Source of the DNA: Deltaproteobacteria bacterium
GTDB lineage: Bacteria > Myxococcota_A > Polyangia > DRWM01 > JAAZOP01
Assembly: GCA_016218815.1 (NCBI GenBank)
Contig: JACRCX010000029.1
Location: 1 to 64,000 of the forward strand
Length of the DNA stretch: 64,000 nt
Direction: 5' to 3'
Shown here: one piece after another, positions 1-9,600 of the stretch
How positions within the stretch are numbered: the first letter of the stretch is position 1
Layout of the letters: each line of letters opens with the position of its first letter
Made by a program: the position numbers and the translations under genes
Notes under the pieces: model-generated
Told to the model about the DNA's origin: nothing
The model's input: the letters and a program-made list of their open reading frames with translations, nothing else
Databases searched by the model: none

Positions 1-2
1 GC

Positions 3-158
3 GGCGGTCGTCCGGATCGTGATCGTGGAGGCCCGCGTCGCCCGGAAGGCGATCGTCGCGGCCCGCCGGAACGCGGACGCGGCGGTCGTCCGGATCGCGA
101 TCGTGGAGGCCCGCGTCGCCCGGAAGGCGATCGTCGCGGCCCGCCGGATCGCGGACGC
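3..158 (+). repeat. In-gene tandem repeat, 78-nt unit, two full copies
   Basis: Two nearly identical 78-nt units (3-80 and 81-158) encode a 26-residue block beginning Gly-Gly-Arg-Pro-Asp-Arg-Asp-Arg. A third copy starts at 159 and decays after about nine codons. It is a minisatellite inside the RGG tail and is probably length-variable between strains. Confidence 0.8.
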
Positions 159-368
159 GGCGGTCGTCCGGATCGTGATCGCGGCGATCGTCCCGCCCGC
201 GGCGGTCCGGATCGGGATCGTCCGGGGCGGGATCGTCACGGTCCCGGCCGCCCGTTCCGCGGAGGCCCGCCCGGCGGCGGCCGTCCTGGCGGCGGCGGTC
301 GCCCGGGGCGGGGAGGTCCTCCTCGCGGACGCGGCGGTCCGCCCCGCAAGCCGGGTCGCGGACGCTGA
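3..368 (+). CDS. C-terminal Arg/Gly/Pro/Asp-rich tail of an RNA-binding protein (5' partial)
   Basis: The third forward frame is open from the window edge to a TGA at 366-368 and encodes about 121 residues of almost pure Arg, Gly, Pro and Asp, ending in a Lys-Pro-Gly-Arg-Gly-Arg type tail. The reading frame entered from the left has no start in the window. Such RGG/RGP-rich tails are known at the C terminus of DEAD-box RNA helicases, pseudouridine synthases and translation factors in Myxococcota, where they bind RNA non-specifically. The catalytic domain is outside the window, so the exact enzyme cannot be named. The longer overlapping frame of Ala, Val and Ile codons starting at 19 is the same repeat read in another register. 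Confidence 0.7.
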   Translation, partial: GGRPDRDRGGPRRPEGDRRGPPERGRGGRPDRDRGGPRRPEGDRRGPPDRGRGGRPDRDRGDRPARGGPDRDRPGRDRHGPGRPFRGGPPGGGRPGGGGRPGRGGPPRGRGGPPRKPGRGR

Positions 369-513
369 CACTCGACCCTCGCGTTCCCTTCCCGCCCTTC
401 CCGCACTCCCCGCCCTTCCCAATCGTGGACCGCGTGCCGGGGGTGGGGTAATCTGTCGGCGGAGGCAGGCGAATCGCGCAAAGACGCGGCAGGGGTAGTG
501 TGGAACGACGCGG

Positions 514-2334
<1,821 letters not shown>

Positions 2335-2495
2335 TCTACTGCCTTCCGATTCCTTCGCGGCACCCGAAGGAACTGTCGACTCTCGACTCTTGACGCGCGG
2401 CCCTTGCCTGCCCGTGAAGGATCTCCGGGTCGACTTCCGTTCGCCTTCGGGCTAGTTTGCGCGTCGCGCCGCGGGGGAAGGCTGACGTGTGCGGC

Positions 2496-3356
2496 ATGAA
2501 GCCTGTTCTGATTCTGCTCGTGACGACCTTCCTTCCCGTCGCCGCCGCCGCGGTGGACGACGATGCCGCCGCCGCAGCCGGCGACGCCATCCCCGCCGCG
2601 ACCGACGTCGCCGCCCCCGCCGCGGTCGACGAGGCCCCCTCGGCGTGGTATCCGATCGCCGGCGAATGCCGCATCGTGGCGGAGACCGAAGACGCACGCC
2701 GGGCGCTCGCCGCGTTCTGGTTCGAGCAGGGGAGGGCGCAGGTCGACCGCGACGCGTTCTGGGAGGCCGAGCGTTCCTTCGCGTGCTCGCAGGCGATCAT
2801 CCCGCACCCCTCGACGCTCTACAATCTCGCCCGTGCGGCGGAATGGGCCGGCGATCTCGATTCCGCGCTCCGCGCGCTGCGCGAGTACCTCGACGTGTCG
2901 CCCGACGCCCCCAATCGCGCGGAGGTCGAGACCCTCTCCATGGAGATCCTCGGTCGGATCGCGATGCGCGACAATCCTCCTCCCCCGCCACCACCGCCTC
3001 CTCCCCCCCCGCCAGTGGACGACGGGGTGAGCGGCCAGGAGATTGCCGGCTGGACCGTGATCGGCCTGGGCTGCGCGGCGGCCGCGGCGGCGACCACCCT
3101 CGGCGCACTGGCCGGAGTCAAGCAGCGGGAAATCGACGACCAGGGCGCGGGAATCTCGCCGGCGGAAAGGGCGAGCCTCGGGCAGGAGCGCGACGACTTC
3201 CTGCTCGCCACCTACATCAGCCTGGGCGTCGTCGCCGCGGCGGCGCTGACCGGCACCCTGCTGCTCGTCTTCGATGATGAGGACGGTTCCGCCGCGGCGC
3301 TCGTGCCGGCCGTCTCGCCCGAAGCCGTCGGGCTCGCCATTGTCGGGAGGTTTTGA
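2496..3356 (+). CDS. Secreted TPR-type protein with polyproline linker and two membrane helices
   Basis: A 286-residue protein. I place the start at ATG 2496 rather than the upstream TTG because it gives a clean signal peptide (MKP then a hydrophobic stretch ending Ala-Ala-Ala-Ala) and has GGGGGAAGG upstream. Residues about 60-150 resemble the TPR-like module common in myxobacterial kinase-associated proteins (FWFEQGRAQ, YNLARAAEWAGDLDSAL). Thirteen consecutive prolines (about 164-176), which would normally need EF-P for translation, lead to two hydrophobic segments (about 188-210 and 240-260). A similar protein with a PEGA domain is encoded at 55892. No enzymatic function is visible. The stop is one base before the start of the hydrolase gene, so it is probably cotranscribed with it. 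Confidence 0.8.
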   Translation: MKPVLILLVTTFLPVAAAAVDDDAAAAAGDAIPAATDVAAPAAVDEAPSAWYPIAGECRIVAETEDARRALAAFWFEQGRAQVDRDAFWEAERSFACSQAIIPHPSTLYNLARAAEWAGDLDSALRALREYLDVSPDAPNRAEVETLSMEILGRIAMRDNPPPPPPPPPPPPPVDDGVSGQEIAGWTVIGLGCAAAAAATTLGALAGVKQREIDDQGAGISPAERASLGQERDDFLLATYISLGVVAAAALTGTLLLVFDDEDGSAAALVPAVSPEAVGLAIVGRF

Positions 3357-3357
3357 A

Positions 3358-4119
3358 GTGCCCGTACCGGTCCTCTTCCTGCACCATGCCGGCGGGGGAG
3401 CTGCGGATTGGTCCGACATCGTCCAGAAGCTCGGCCCGTGGGCGGATCCGCTGGCCATCGACCTCCCGGGACACGGCGCCCGGCTCCTCGAGGAGCCGCT
3501 TCGCGACGTCGTGGCGATGGCGTCCTTCGTCGCCCGGTCGGCGCGCGCGCGTTGGGGTCGGCCGGCGGTCGTCGTCGGGCACTCGATGGGCGGAGCGGTG
3601 GCGTTGCAACTCGCGCTGGACCATCGCGAGACGGTCGGCGGCCTGGTGCTCGTTTCGACGGCCGCTCGGCTGCGCGTGGCGACGGCGTTGCTGGACCTGG
3701 TCCGTGAACATTTCCAGGAACTTCCGCAACAGATGGCGGCGATGGGCTTTGCACCCTCCGCCAGTCCTGCGGTAGCGGCCCGGTGGCTTTCGGCGCCGTG
3801 GCCCGCGTCGCCTGCGGCGGCGGTCGCGGACTTCTCCGCGTGCGACGCCTGCGACCTGCGACCGAGGCTTCGGGAAATCGACCTTCCCGCGGTGGTGATG
3901 GTGGGCGAGCAGGATCTGATGACGCCGGTCAAGCGCGCCCGGGAGCTGCTCGACGGCATGCCCCGCGCGCGGCTGCGTGTGTTTCCGGATGCCGGGCATC
4001 TACTGATCTGGGAACGGCCGGCCGAGATCGTCGAGGAGATCGAAATCGTGGCCGCCGAGTTCGATCCGTCGGCGCCCCGGCGCGTCGGCGAGACGGCCGG
4101 GGGGGAAGCGGGCGCATGA
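3358..4119 (+). CDS. Alpha/beta hydrolase, first enzyme of the candidate peptide-modification operon
   Basis: A 253-residue alpha/beta hydrolase. The GTG at 3358 is chosen because GGGAGG (3345-3350) lies at good spacing and the upstream gene stops at 3356. The N terminus is strand 1 plus the oxyanion loop (LFLHHAGGG), the nucleophile elbow is GHSMGG with Ser76, the acid is Asp186 in GEQD, and the base is His214 in DAGH, all in canonical order for a single-domain esterase, peptidase or thioesterase-like enzyme. It has no signal peptide, so it acts in the cytoplasm. Its stop overlaps the next start (ATGA at 4116-4119), which argues for a shared role with the HPr-kinase-like, PqqD-like and radical SAM genes, for example hydrolysis of a leader peptide or ester. 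The substrate is unknown. Confidence 0.9.
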   Translation: MPVPVLFLHHAGGGAADWSDIVQKLGPWADPLAIDLPGHGARLLEEPLRDVVAMASFVARSARARWGRPAVVVGHSMGGAVALQLALDHRETVGGLVLVSTAARLRVATALLDLVREHFQELPQQMAAMGFAPSASPAVAARWLSAPWPASPAAAVADFSACDACDLRPRLREIDLPAVVMVGEQDLMTPVKRARELLDGMPRARLRVFPDAGHLLIWERPAEIVEEIEIVAAEFDPSAPRRVGETAGGEAGA

Positions 4120-5165
4120 CTCCCCAGGGCTTGCATCGCCTGCGCATCGCGGATCTCGTGGTGGAGCTCCCGGCGGACCTGGAGCTGCCGGATGAGGCCG
4201 TGCTGGAGGCGAACCTGCGGCCGTTCGTGGCGGTGAGCGGCCCGGAGGAGGGCGCGGCAGACATCGTGGTTGACTGCGCGGCGGGCCCAGTCGACGAGAG
4301 AGAGTTGCCGCAGGGTGCGTTTCGCGTCGACGTGAATCGCGTGGGCGCGACCGCGGCCGACGACCCGATCGTGAAGACGTACTGGCTTTGGGAGGGGGAG
4401 GGCGCGGAGGGGGGGGAGGACCGACTTACCGCTGAGACGCTGAGGACGCTGAGAGAAACGCTGAGAAAACCAGGGAAGAAATCCGAAGCGCCGAAGATCC
4501 ACGTGCGGGGTGCGCTGAAGACGGCGTTGGAAGTCGTGGCGGGGATCCACCTCGGTCTAGCGCACCTGCTGCCCAAGCGGGACGGGCTGCTCCTTCACGC
4601 GTCGGCCGTGCGGGCGGCGGACAGCGCCTTCGTCTTCGCGGGTCCCGCCGAGTCGGGGAAGAGCACCGCGGCGAGCGGTTTTTCGGGTGGCACCGTCCTG
4701 GCGGACGAGCGTGTGGCCGTCCGTGCCCCGAGCCCCCAGCCCCCCTTCCGTCCCGAGTTCGCCGGTTCCCCGTTCCCTGTTCCCTGTTCGCCAGTTTCCC
4801 GCCCCGACCCACCCCCAGTCCCCTCGATCCGATCGTCCTGGCTCGCGTATCCCGTGCCGATGTGGGGCGGGAAGTACTCCCCCGTGGTGGCGGACGTGGT
4901 TCCGTTGGCCATGGTGGTCGTCGTGCGGAAAGGCGCTCCGCTGGCTGCGTCCGTGCTGCCGGCGGCCGCGGGGATGAGCCGTCTGGCGCGGGCCGTCGTG
5001 CACAACCACTACGACGGCGCACGCGCCGACTGGGTGCTCGGAATCCTGGCGCGACTGGCGACGGAGGTCCCCGTCGTGGAGCTTTCCTACGGGCTCGGGG
5101 AATCGTTCGCCGACGTGCTGGTGGGCCGGCTGGACGCCGCGCGGCGAGGGGAGGCTTCCTGCTGA
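4116..5165 (+). CDS. HPr kinase-like (HprK-related) P-loop protein
   Basis: A 349-residue protein related to the C-terminal domain of HPr kinase/phosphorylase. The P-loop GPAESGKST is at residues 176-184 and is preceded by LLHASAV, typical of the family; an LADER segment follows, where family members have an acidic metal-binding motif. Known relatives sit in peptide-modification clusters beside PqqD-like proteins, and one lasso-peptide relative phosphorylates the C-terminal Ser of its precursor. Two low-complexity stretches look like inserted interspersed repeats: about residues 103-120 (LTAETLRTLRETLR) and about 207-237 (Pro/Phe/Ser-rich). The core fold elements on both sides remain in frame. 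ATGA overlaps the hydrolase stop, and the stop overlaps the PqqD start. It could be a kinase, a phosphatase or an inactive relative. Confidence 0.85.
   Translation: MTPQGLHRLRIADLVVELPADLELPDEAVLEANLRPFVAVSGPEEGAADIVVDCAAGPVDERELPQGAFRVDVNRVGATAADDPIVKTYWLWEGEGAEGGEDRLTAETLRTLRETLRKPGKKSEAPKIHVRGALKTALEVVAGIHLGLAHLLPKRDGLLLHASAVRAADSAFVFAGPAESGKSTAASGFSGGTVLADERVAVRAPSPQPPFRPEFAGSPFPVPCSPVSRPDPPPVPSIRSSWLAYPVPMWGGKYSPVVADVVPLAMVVVVRKGAPLAASVLPAAAGMSRLARAVVHNHYDGARADWVLGILARLATEVPVVELSYGLGESFADVLVGRLDAARRGEASC
4423..4470 (+). repeat. Interspersed repeat family A (GCTGAGACGCTGAGG) inside the HprK-like gene
   Basis: A segment with GACTTACCGCTGAGACGC and repeated GCTGAGA units. It matches, including the flanking GCCGACTT-like bases, the arms of the inverted structure at 46521-47036 (the right arm in reverse complement). 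It is read in frame as LTAETLRTLRETLR. The left boundary could reach about 4390. Confidence 0.8.
4752..4802 (+). repeat. Interspersed repeat family F (TTCCCTGTTCCC) inside the HprK-like gene
   Basis: CCGAGTTCGCCGG followed by CCGTTCCCTGTTCCCTG and CGCCAGTTTCCC. The same TTCCCTGTTCCC core, followed by GGTTCGCTGG, is intergenic at 37048-37085. It is read in frame as a Pro/Phe-rich stretch. Confidence 0.65.
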
Positions 5166-5431
5166 TGGACGGGCGCCGATTCCGGAGAGATCCCGACGTG
5201 GCCTTCCGGGTGATTGACGGGCAGGCGGTGATCGTCGTTCCGGCCACGCAGTCGATGCACACGCTCAACGACGTCGGGACGTTCATCTGGGAGCGGTGCG
5301 AAGGCCGCACGGTCGACGAGGTAGTCGCACTGCTCGTGGAGGAGTTCGAGGTCGACGACGCGACGGCGCGCGCCGACCTCGACGCGTTCGCGCGCGAGCT
5401 GGGCGAGAAACGGATGCTGGTGGTCGAATGA
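5165..5431 (+). CDS. PqqD-like peptide-binding protein (RRE domain)
   Basis: An 88-residue protein of the PqqD family, also called the RiPP recognition element, a small winged-helix fold that binds the leader of a precursor peptide and hands it to the modifying enzyme. Visible family features are the strand-turn RFRRDPDVAFRVIDGQAVIV, the turn TQSMHTLNDVGTFIWERCEG, and the acidic helices VDEVVALLVEEFEV and ATARADLDAFARELGEKRML. Its ATG (5165) shares one base with the preceding TGA, and its stop overlaps the radical SAM start by ATGA, so translation is coupled in both directions. It probably presents the 53-residue peptide encoded at 10877 to the radical SAM enzyme. Confidence 0.9.
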   Translation: MDGRRFRRDPDVAFRVIDGQAVIVVPATQSMHTLNDVGTFIWERCEGRTVDEVVALLVEEFEVDDATARADLDAFARELGEKRMLVVE

Positions 5432-6600
5432 CGACCGTGCCCTACGGTGCGCGCTCGAGCGCCCTGGCGATGCTGGATGCCCTGGCGAAGAAGCACCCGG
5501 TGCCGCTGGCGGCGATCGTGCAGCTCACCCGCCGCTGCAACCTGGGCTGCAGGCACTGCTTCCAGGTCGAGCGGGCGGGCGTCGAGTTGGCGACGGAGGA
5601 GTGGAAGCTGGTCCTGCGCCGGCTGGCGGACGCGGGCGTCCTGTTCCTCACGTTCACCGGCGGCGAACCGCTGCTCCGTCGGGACTTCGTGGAGCTGGTG
5701 CGCGAGGCGCGCGCGCTGGCTTTCGCGATCAAGGTGAAGACCAACGGGCTGCTGCTGGACGAGGCGGCGTGCAAGGCGCTCGCGGCGGCGGCGGTGATGG
5801 AGGTGCACTTCAGCTTCTACGCGACCGACCCCGCGCTGCACGACCGCGTGACGGGTCTGGCCGGGTCGCACGCGAAAACCCTGGCGGCCGCGCGGCACAT
5901 GCGCGAGCTGGGCGTGCACGTGCTGCTCAATTGCGCGTTGCAGGCGGACACCTTTGACGGGTACGGGGCGGTGATCGAATTCGCACGGGCCGAGGGAATG
6001 GACTGGTCGTTCGATCCGGGCATCCAGGTGCAGGAGGACGGGTGCACGCGGCCGGCGGACCACCGGCTGGCGCCCGGGCAGCTCGAACGGTTGTACGCCG
6101 ATCCGCGGTTGTCTCTGCCCTTGGCGCTCGAGGACACGGGGAAGAAGTTGCGCTCGACCGTGTGCCGGGTCGGGGAGGCGATGGTCGCGGTGGCGCCGAA
6201 CGGCGACGTCTGGCCTTGTTTGAGCCTGCTGGAGCCGCTGGGAAACCTAGTCGAGTCGCCCTTGGAGCGCATCTGGGTGGGGAACCCGCGGCTAGCCAGG
6301 CTCGCGCGGATTTGCTGGGCCGACCTGCCCGAGTGCCGGGGCTGCGAGCTGTTGGGGTTCTGCGTGCGGTGCCACGCGAACGCGTTGCACGAGGATGGCG
6401 ACCTGTTGGGGCCGTCCCGACTGGCCTGTGCGGCCGCGCGGGCCCGGGCGAGGGCGGCGGGCGTCGGTCCGGAACGCTCGGACGACGCGGGGCTTGCACC
6501 GGAAGGGGAATCGCGTAGACTGCCGTTCGCAGGTGGCGCCACGGAAATGGCCGGGGAATTCACCGTCCGGCCGAGGCGCCAAGAGGAGGGGCAGCGATGA
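5428..6600 (+). CDS. Radical SAM/SPASM peptide-modifying enzyme
   Basis: A 390-residue radical SAM protein. The cluster motif CxxxCxxC is Cys37, Cys41 and Cys44 (CNLGCRHC), followed by a TGGEPLLR SAM-binding loop. The C-terminal half is a SPASM domain: the first Cys in TVCRVGE, the NGDVWPC element, then CRGCELLGFCVRC and a last Cys in LACAAA, which together should bind auxiliary iron-sulfur clusters. SPASM enzymes mostly modify ribosomal peptides (thioether or C-C crosslinks, epimerisation). No N-terminal RRE is fused, so the adjacent PqqD-like protein likely supplies it. The stop overlaps the start of the next gene (ATGA at 6597-6600). The last roughly 50 residues are a variable Arg/Gly-rich tail. 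Confidence 0.93.
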   Translation: MTTVPYGARSSALAMLDALAKKHPVPLAAIVQLTRRCNLGCRHCFQVERAGVELATEEWKLVLRRLADAGVLFLTFTGGEPLLRRDFVELVREARALAFAIKVKTNGLLLDEAACKALAAAAVMEVHFSFYATDPALHDRVTGLAGSHAKTLAAARHMRELGVHVLLNCALQADTFDGYGAVIEFARAEGMDWSFDPGIQVQEDGCTRPADHRLAPGQLERLYADPRLSLPLALEDTGKKLRSTVCRVGEAMVAVAPNGDVWPCLSLLEPLGNLVESPLERIWVGNPRLARLARICWADLPECRGCELLGFCVRCHANALHEDGDLLGPSRLACAAARARARAAGVGPERSDDAGLAPEGESRRLPFAGGATEMAGEFTVRPRRQEEGQR

Positions 6601-9600
6601 CGCGTGGTCTCGTGCGGTTCGTGCTTTTGGTTGCGGCCGTCGCGTTCTGGGCGGCGGGGTGTTCCGACTCTTCGAGCAGGTCGATCGCGATCACGTCGCC
6701 CGGTGACGGGATCACGGTCGACTGCGGCGACGACGTCTCGACCTCCATCGCGGGGACGCAGATCGACGTGACCGTCCGCCTGGGCGGGTTCTCCGAGGGC
6801 GATGTCATCCACCTCACGGTGAACGACGACCCCACGTTGGCCATGGACCGGACCTACTCCGGCAGCGACGTGGTCTTCAATGACGTCACCCTGGAGTCCG
6901 GCGAGAACGTTCTCGAAGCGAGCGGTGGCAGCGTGCGCACCGAGATCACCGTGACGCTCGACTGCGGCGCCTGCCCGGTGCTGACCTTCGCACGGCCGGC
7001 GGCGAGCGCCCGGCTGCAGACGCTGGACGATGCGGACGGCGACCCGTCCAACGGCTTCCAGTACGACGTCCAGGTGACGACGACCGCGGCGGACGGGACC
7101 GACGTCGAGCTGCTGGTCGCCGGGACCTCGGTCGGCACCGCGACGGCGACGGCGGGTCGGGTCGATTTCGCCGAGGTAACGCTGGCGGCGGTCTATCCCG
7201 AGCCGGGTCTCGCGGCGAACGTGACGCTGCGGGCGCAGACCTCCGCGGCCTGCACGGCGACCATCACGGTGCAGATCGTGCGGTCCGAGGTCTGTCCTTC
7301 GTTCACCTTCGTGGAACCCGCGGACGGCGCCATGCTGGGCGTGCCCGACGACGAGAACGGCGACATGTCCGACGGCTTCCAGCAGACGATCGTGGTCTCG
7401 ACGGACGCCGAGCTGGGCACCGACGTCCAGCTCCTGGTCGATGGCGGCGAGGTCGCCTCGACGTCGGTCTCCGGGACCGTGCTCCGCTTCGAGAGCGTGG
7501 ATTTCGGCGACGGGGAACACGTGTTGCGGGCGCAGACGAGCGACACCTGTCCGCTTCCGGGCGGCGAGATCACGATCACGGTGGAGACGGGCTCGCCCGA
7601 GTGCGACATCGTGGCGCCGCCGGGCGGCAGCTTGAACGCAGGCGACGACGTGGAAGCGGGCGTCGCGGGGTTGCAGATCGACTTCGACGTGACCAGCGAC
7701 GCCGAGGACGGCCAGCCGGTGGTGTTGATCATCGACGGGGTCGAGACCGGGGCGCCGTCGGAGAACCTGGCGGGCGGGCATGCGCTGTTCGACGCCATCG
7801 GCCTGGCCGACGGCGTTCGCGCGGTGCGGGCGCGGTGCCGCAACGCGGTGGGCAACATCGGGTTCTCGACGACCTTCACGTACACGGTCGACACGATCGT
7901 GCCGACGTGCGCGATCACGGCGCCGCCGGACGGCACGTGGTTCAACGACGCGGACGACGCGTTGGCGGCGCTGACCGGGACGCAGGTGCAGCTCACGGTG
8001 CACGCCACGGACGCGCCGGCGGCGACGACGGTGGCGCAGTGCGGCGCCGCGCCGCTCGATCCCGAGGGCCTGGTGACCCTGGACGGCTCCGCGAACGGCT
8101 CGGGCTACGTGACGCTCACGGGCATCGGCAACGAGGTCTGCTGTGCGGTGCAGGACGACGCGGGCAACGCCGGCGAGGGCCGGATCACGTTGAACCTGGA
8201 GACCGACTCGCCGCAGTTCGCGATCCGCCGTCCCGACGCCGCGACGACCCTCATCCTCGCGGTCAACGACGAGGGCCCCTCGGACACCCTCTGCCAGTAC
8301 ACGGTGGAAGTCGGCTGCAGCAACGTCGGCCAGGAAGTCACGTTGTACTTCAACGGCATCGACCAGGGGACGCGGACTTGCACCTCGTCCGGCGATGCGC
8401 TGGGCGGCACCGCGACCTGGACCTCCACCACGGTCCCCCAGGGCTCCGTCACCATCCGCGCCGAAGGCGACGGCATCGGCGGCCTCCACGGCGTCTCGCC
8501 CGACAAGGCCGTGACCGTGGATACGGAACCGCCGGTGCTGAGCATTTTCAATCCCTCCTGCGGCACGGTCCTCACGCCGGCCGACGACCTGGACGGGAAC
8601 GTGGCCAACGGCGTGCAGGTGCGCATCGCCGTGTCGTCCACGGATGCCCCAGTGACATTGTCGGTAGTGGACTCTAGGGGCGGTCCGGTCTCCGGTTCGC
8701 CGTACACGGCAGGATCTTTGAGCGGCGGCTTCGCCATCTTTCCCTCCGTAACGATCGTGCCCGCCGGGCTGACATACGGGACCGTCACGCTGTCCGGGTC
8801 GGCGACCGACGCCCACGGCCAGGTTGGAGCCTCCGAGCCCTCGCCGTGCACGCTTGAGGTGCGCGACGTGCCTCGCGTACGCGTCACTAACCCCATCGAC
8901 GGTGCGTTGCTCGGGCCCGGCGCGGACTGCAACACCTCGAACCTGGGGTTCGATCTCGCGGTTACGGTCGACACGAACATCGCCGCCGGCGGGGGGACTG
9001 TCGTACTGTTGGTTGCGGGCGCATCCGCGGGGAGCATGAGCTACCCCGGCTCGCCGGTGACGTTCTGCGTCCCGGCGGCCGATGGCGCGAACATCCTGGT
9101 TCGTGCGGAGGGCACGGATGCACGCGGGACGGGCAGCGCCGAGATCCGAGTCACCATCGACTCGACTGCGCCGGATGTCCCGATTGCAGACTTGGCCGTT
9201 ACGTTCACGGCCGCCAACAGGCGGCGGGGGACCTTGGACCTCGCGTGGACGGCGCCCAGCGACGCTGGCGGTGGTAGTGTCTCGGGCTACCAGATCCGGT
9301 GTCTCTCGACCCCCATTGGCAGCGCTACCTTCGATTGGGCGACCGCGACCGCGTATTCCTTCACCGGGACTCCCGGTGCACCTGGCGCCTCCCAATCACA
9401 GCAGTTGACGGGTTTCTCGATCGAGAGGTACGTGACTTGTATGGTTCGCGCGACCGACCGCGTAGGGTCGTTGGGACCGCTAGGGAATACGCCGCAGGTG
9501 CACCTGGCGTTCCTCGCGCAGACGATCTTGGGACCCGTATCCGGTACGGATCGATTCGGATTCGAGGTCGAACCGGTCGGGGATGTCAACGGGGATACCC

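Noticed and set aside
3-158. The left-edge repeat as a CRISPR array
   Set aside because: Units are contiguous coding repeats without unique spacers.
19-498. A 159-residue Ala/Val/Ile-rich frame at the left edge
   Set aside because: It is the same tandem repeat as the RGG tail read one frame over; the RGG frame has the natural composition and ends with its own stop at 368.
5817-9395. Long minus-strand frame opposite the radical SAM and FG-GAP genes
   Set aside because: No recognisable domain, composition dominated by Arg/His/Gly, typical of an antisense artefact.
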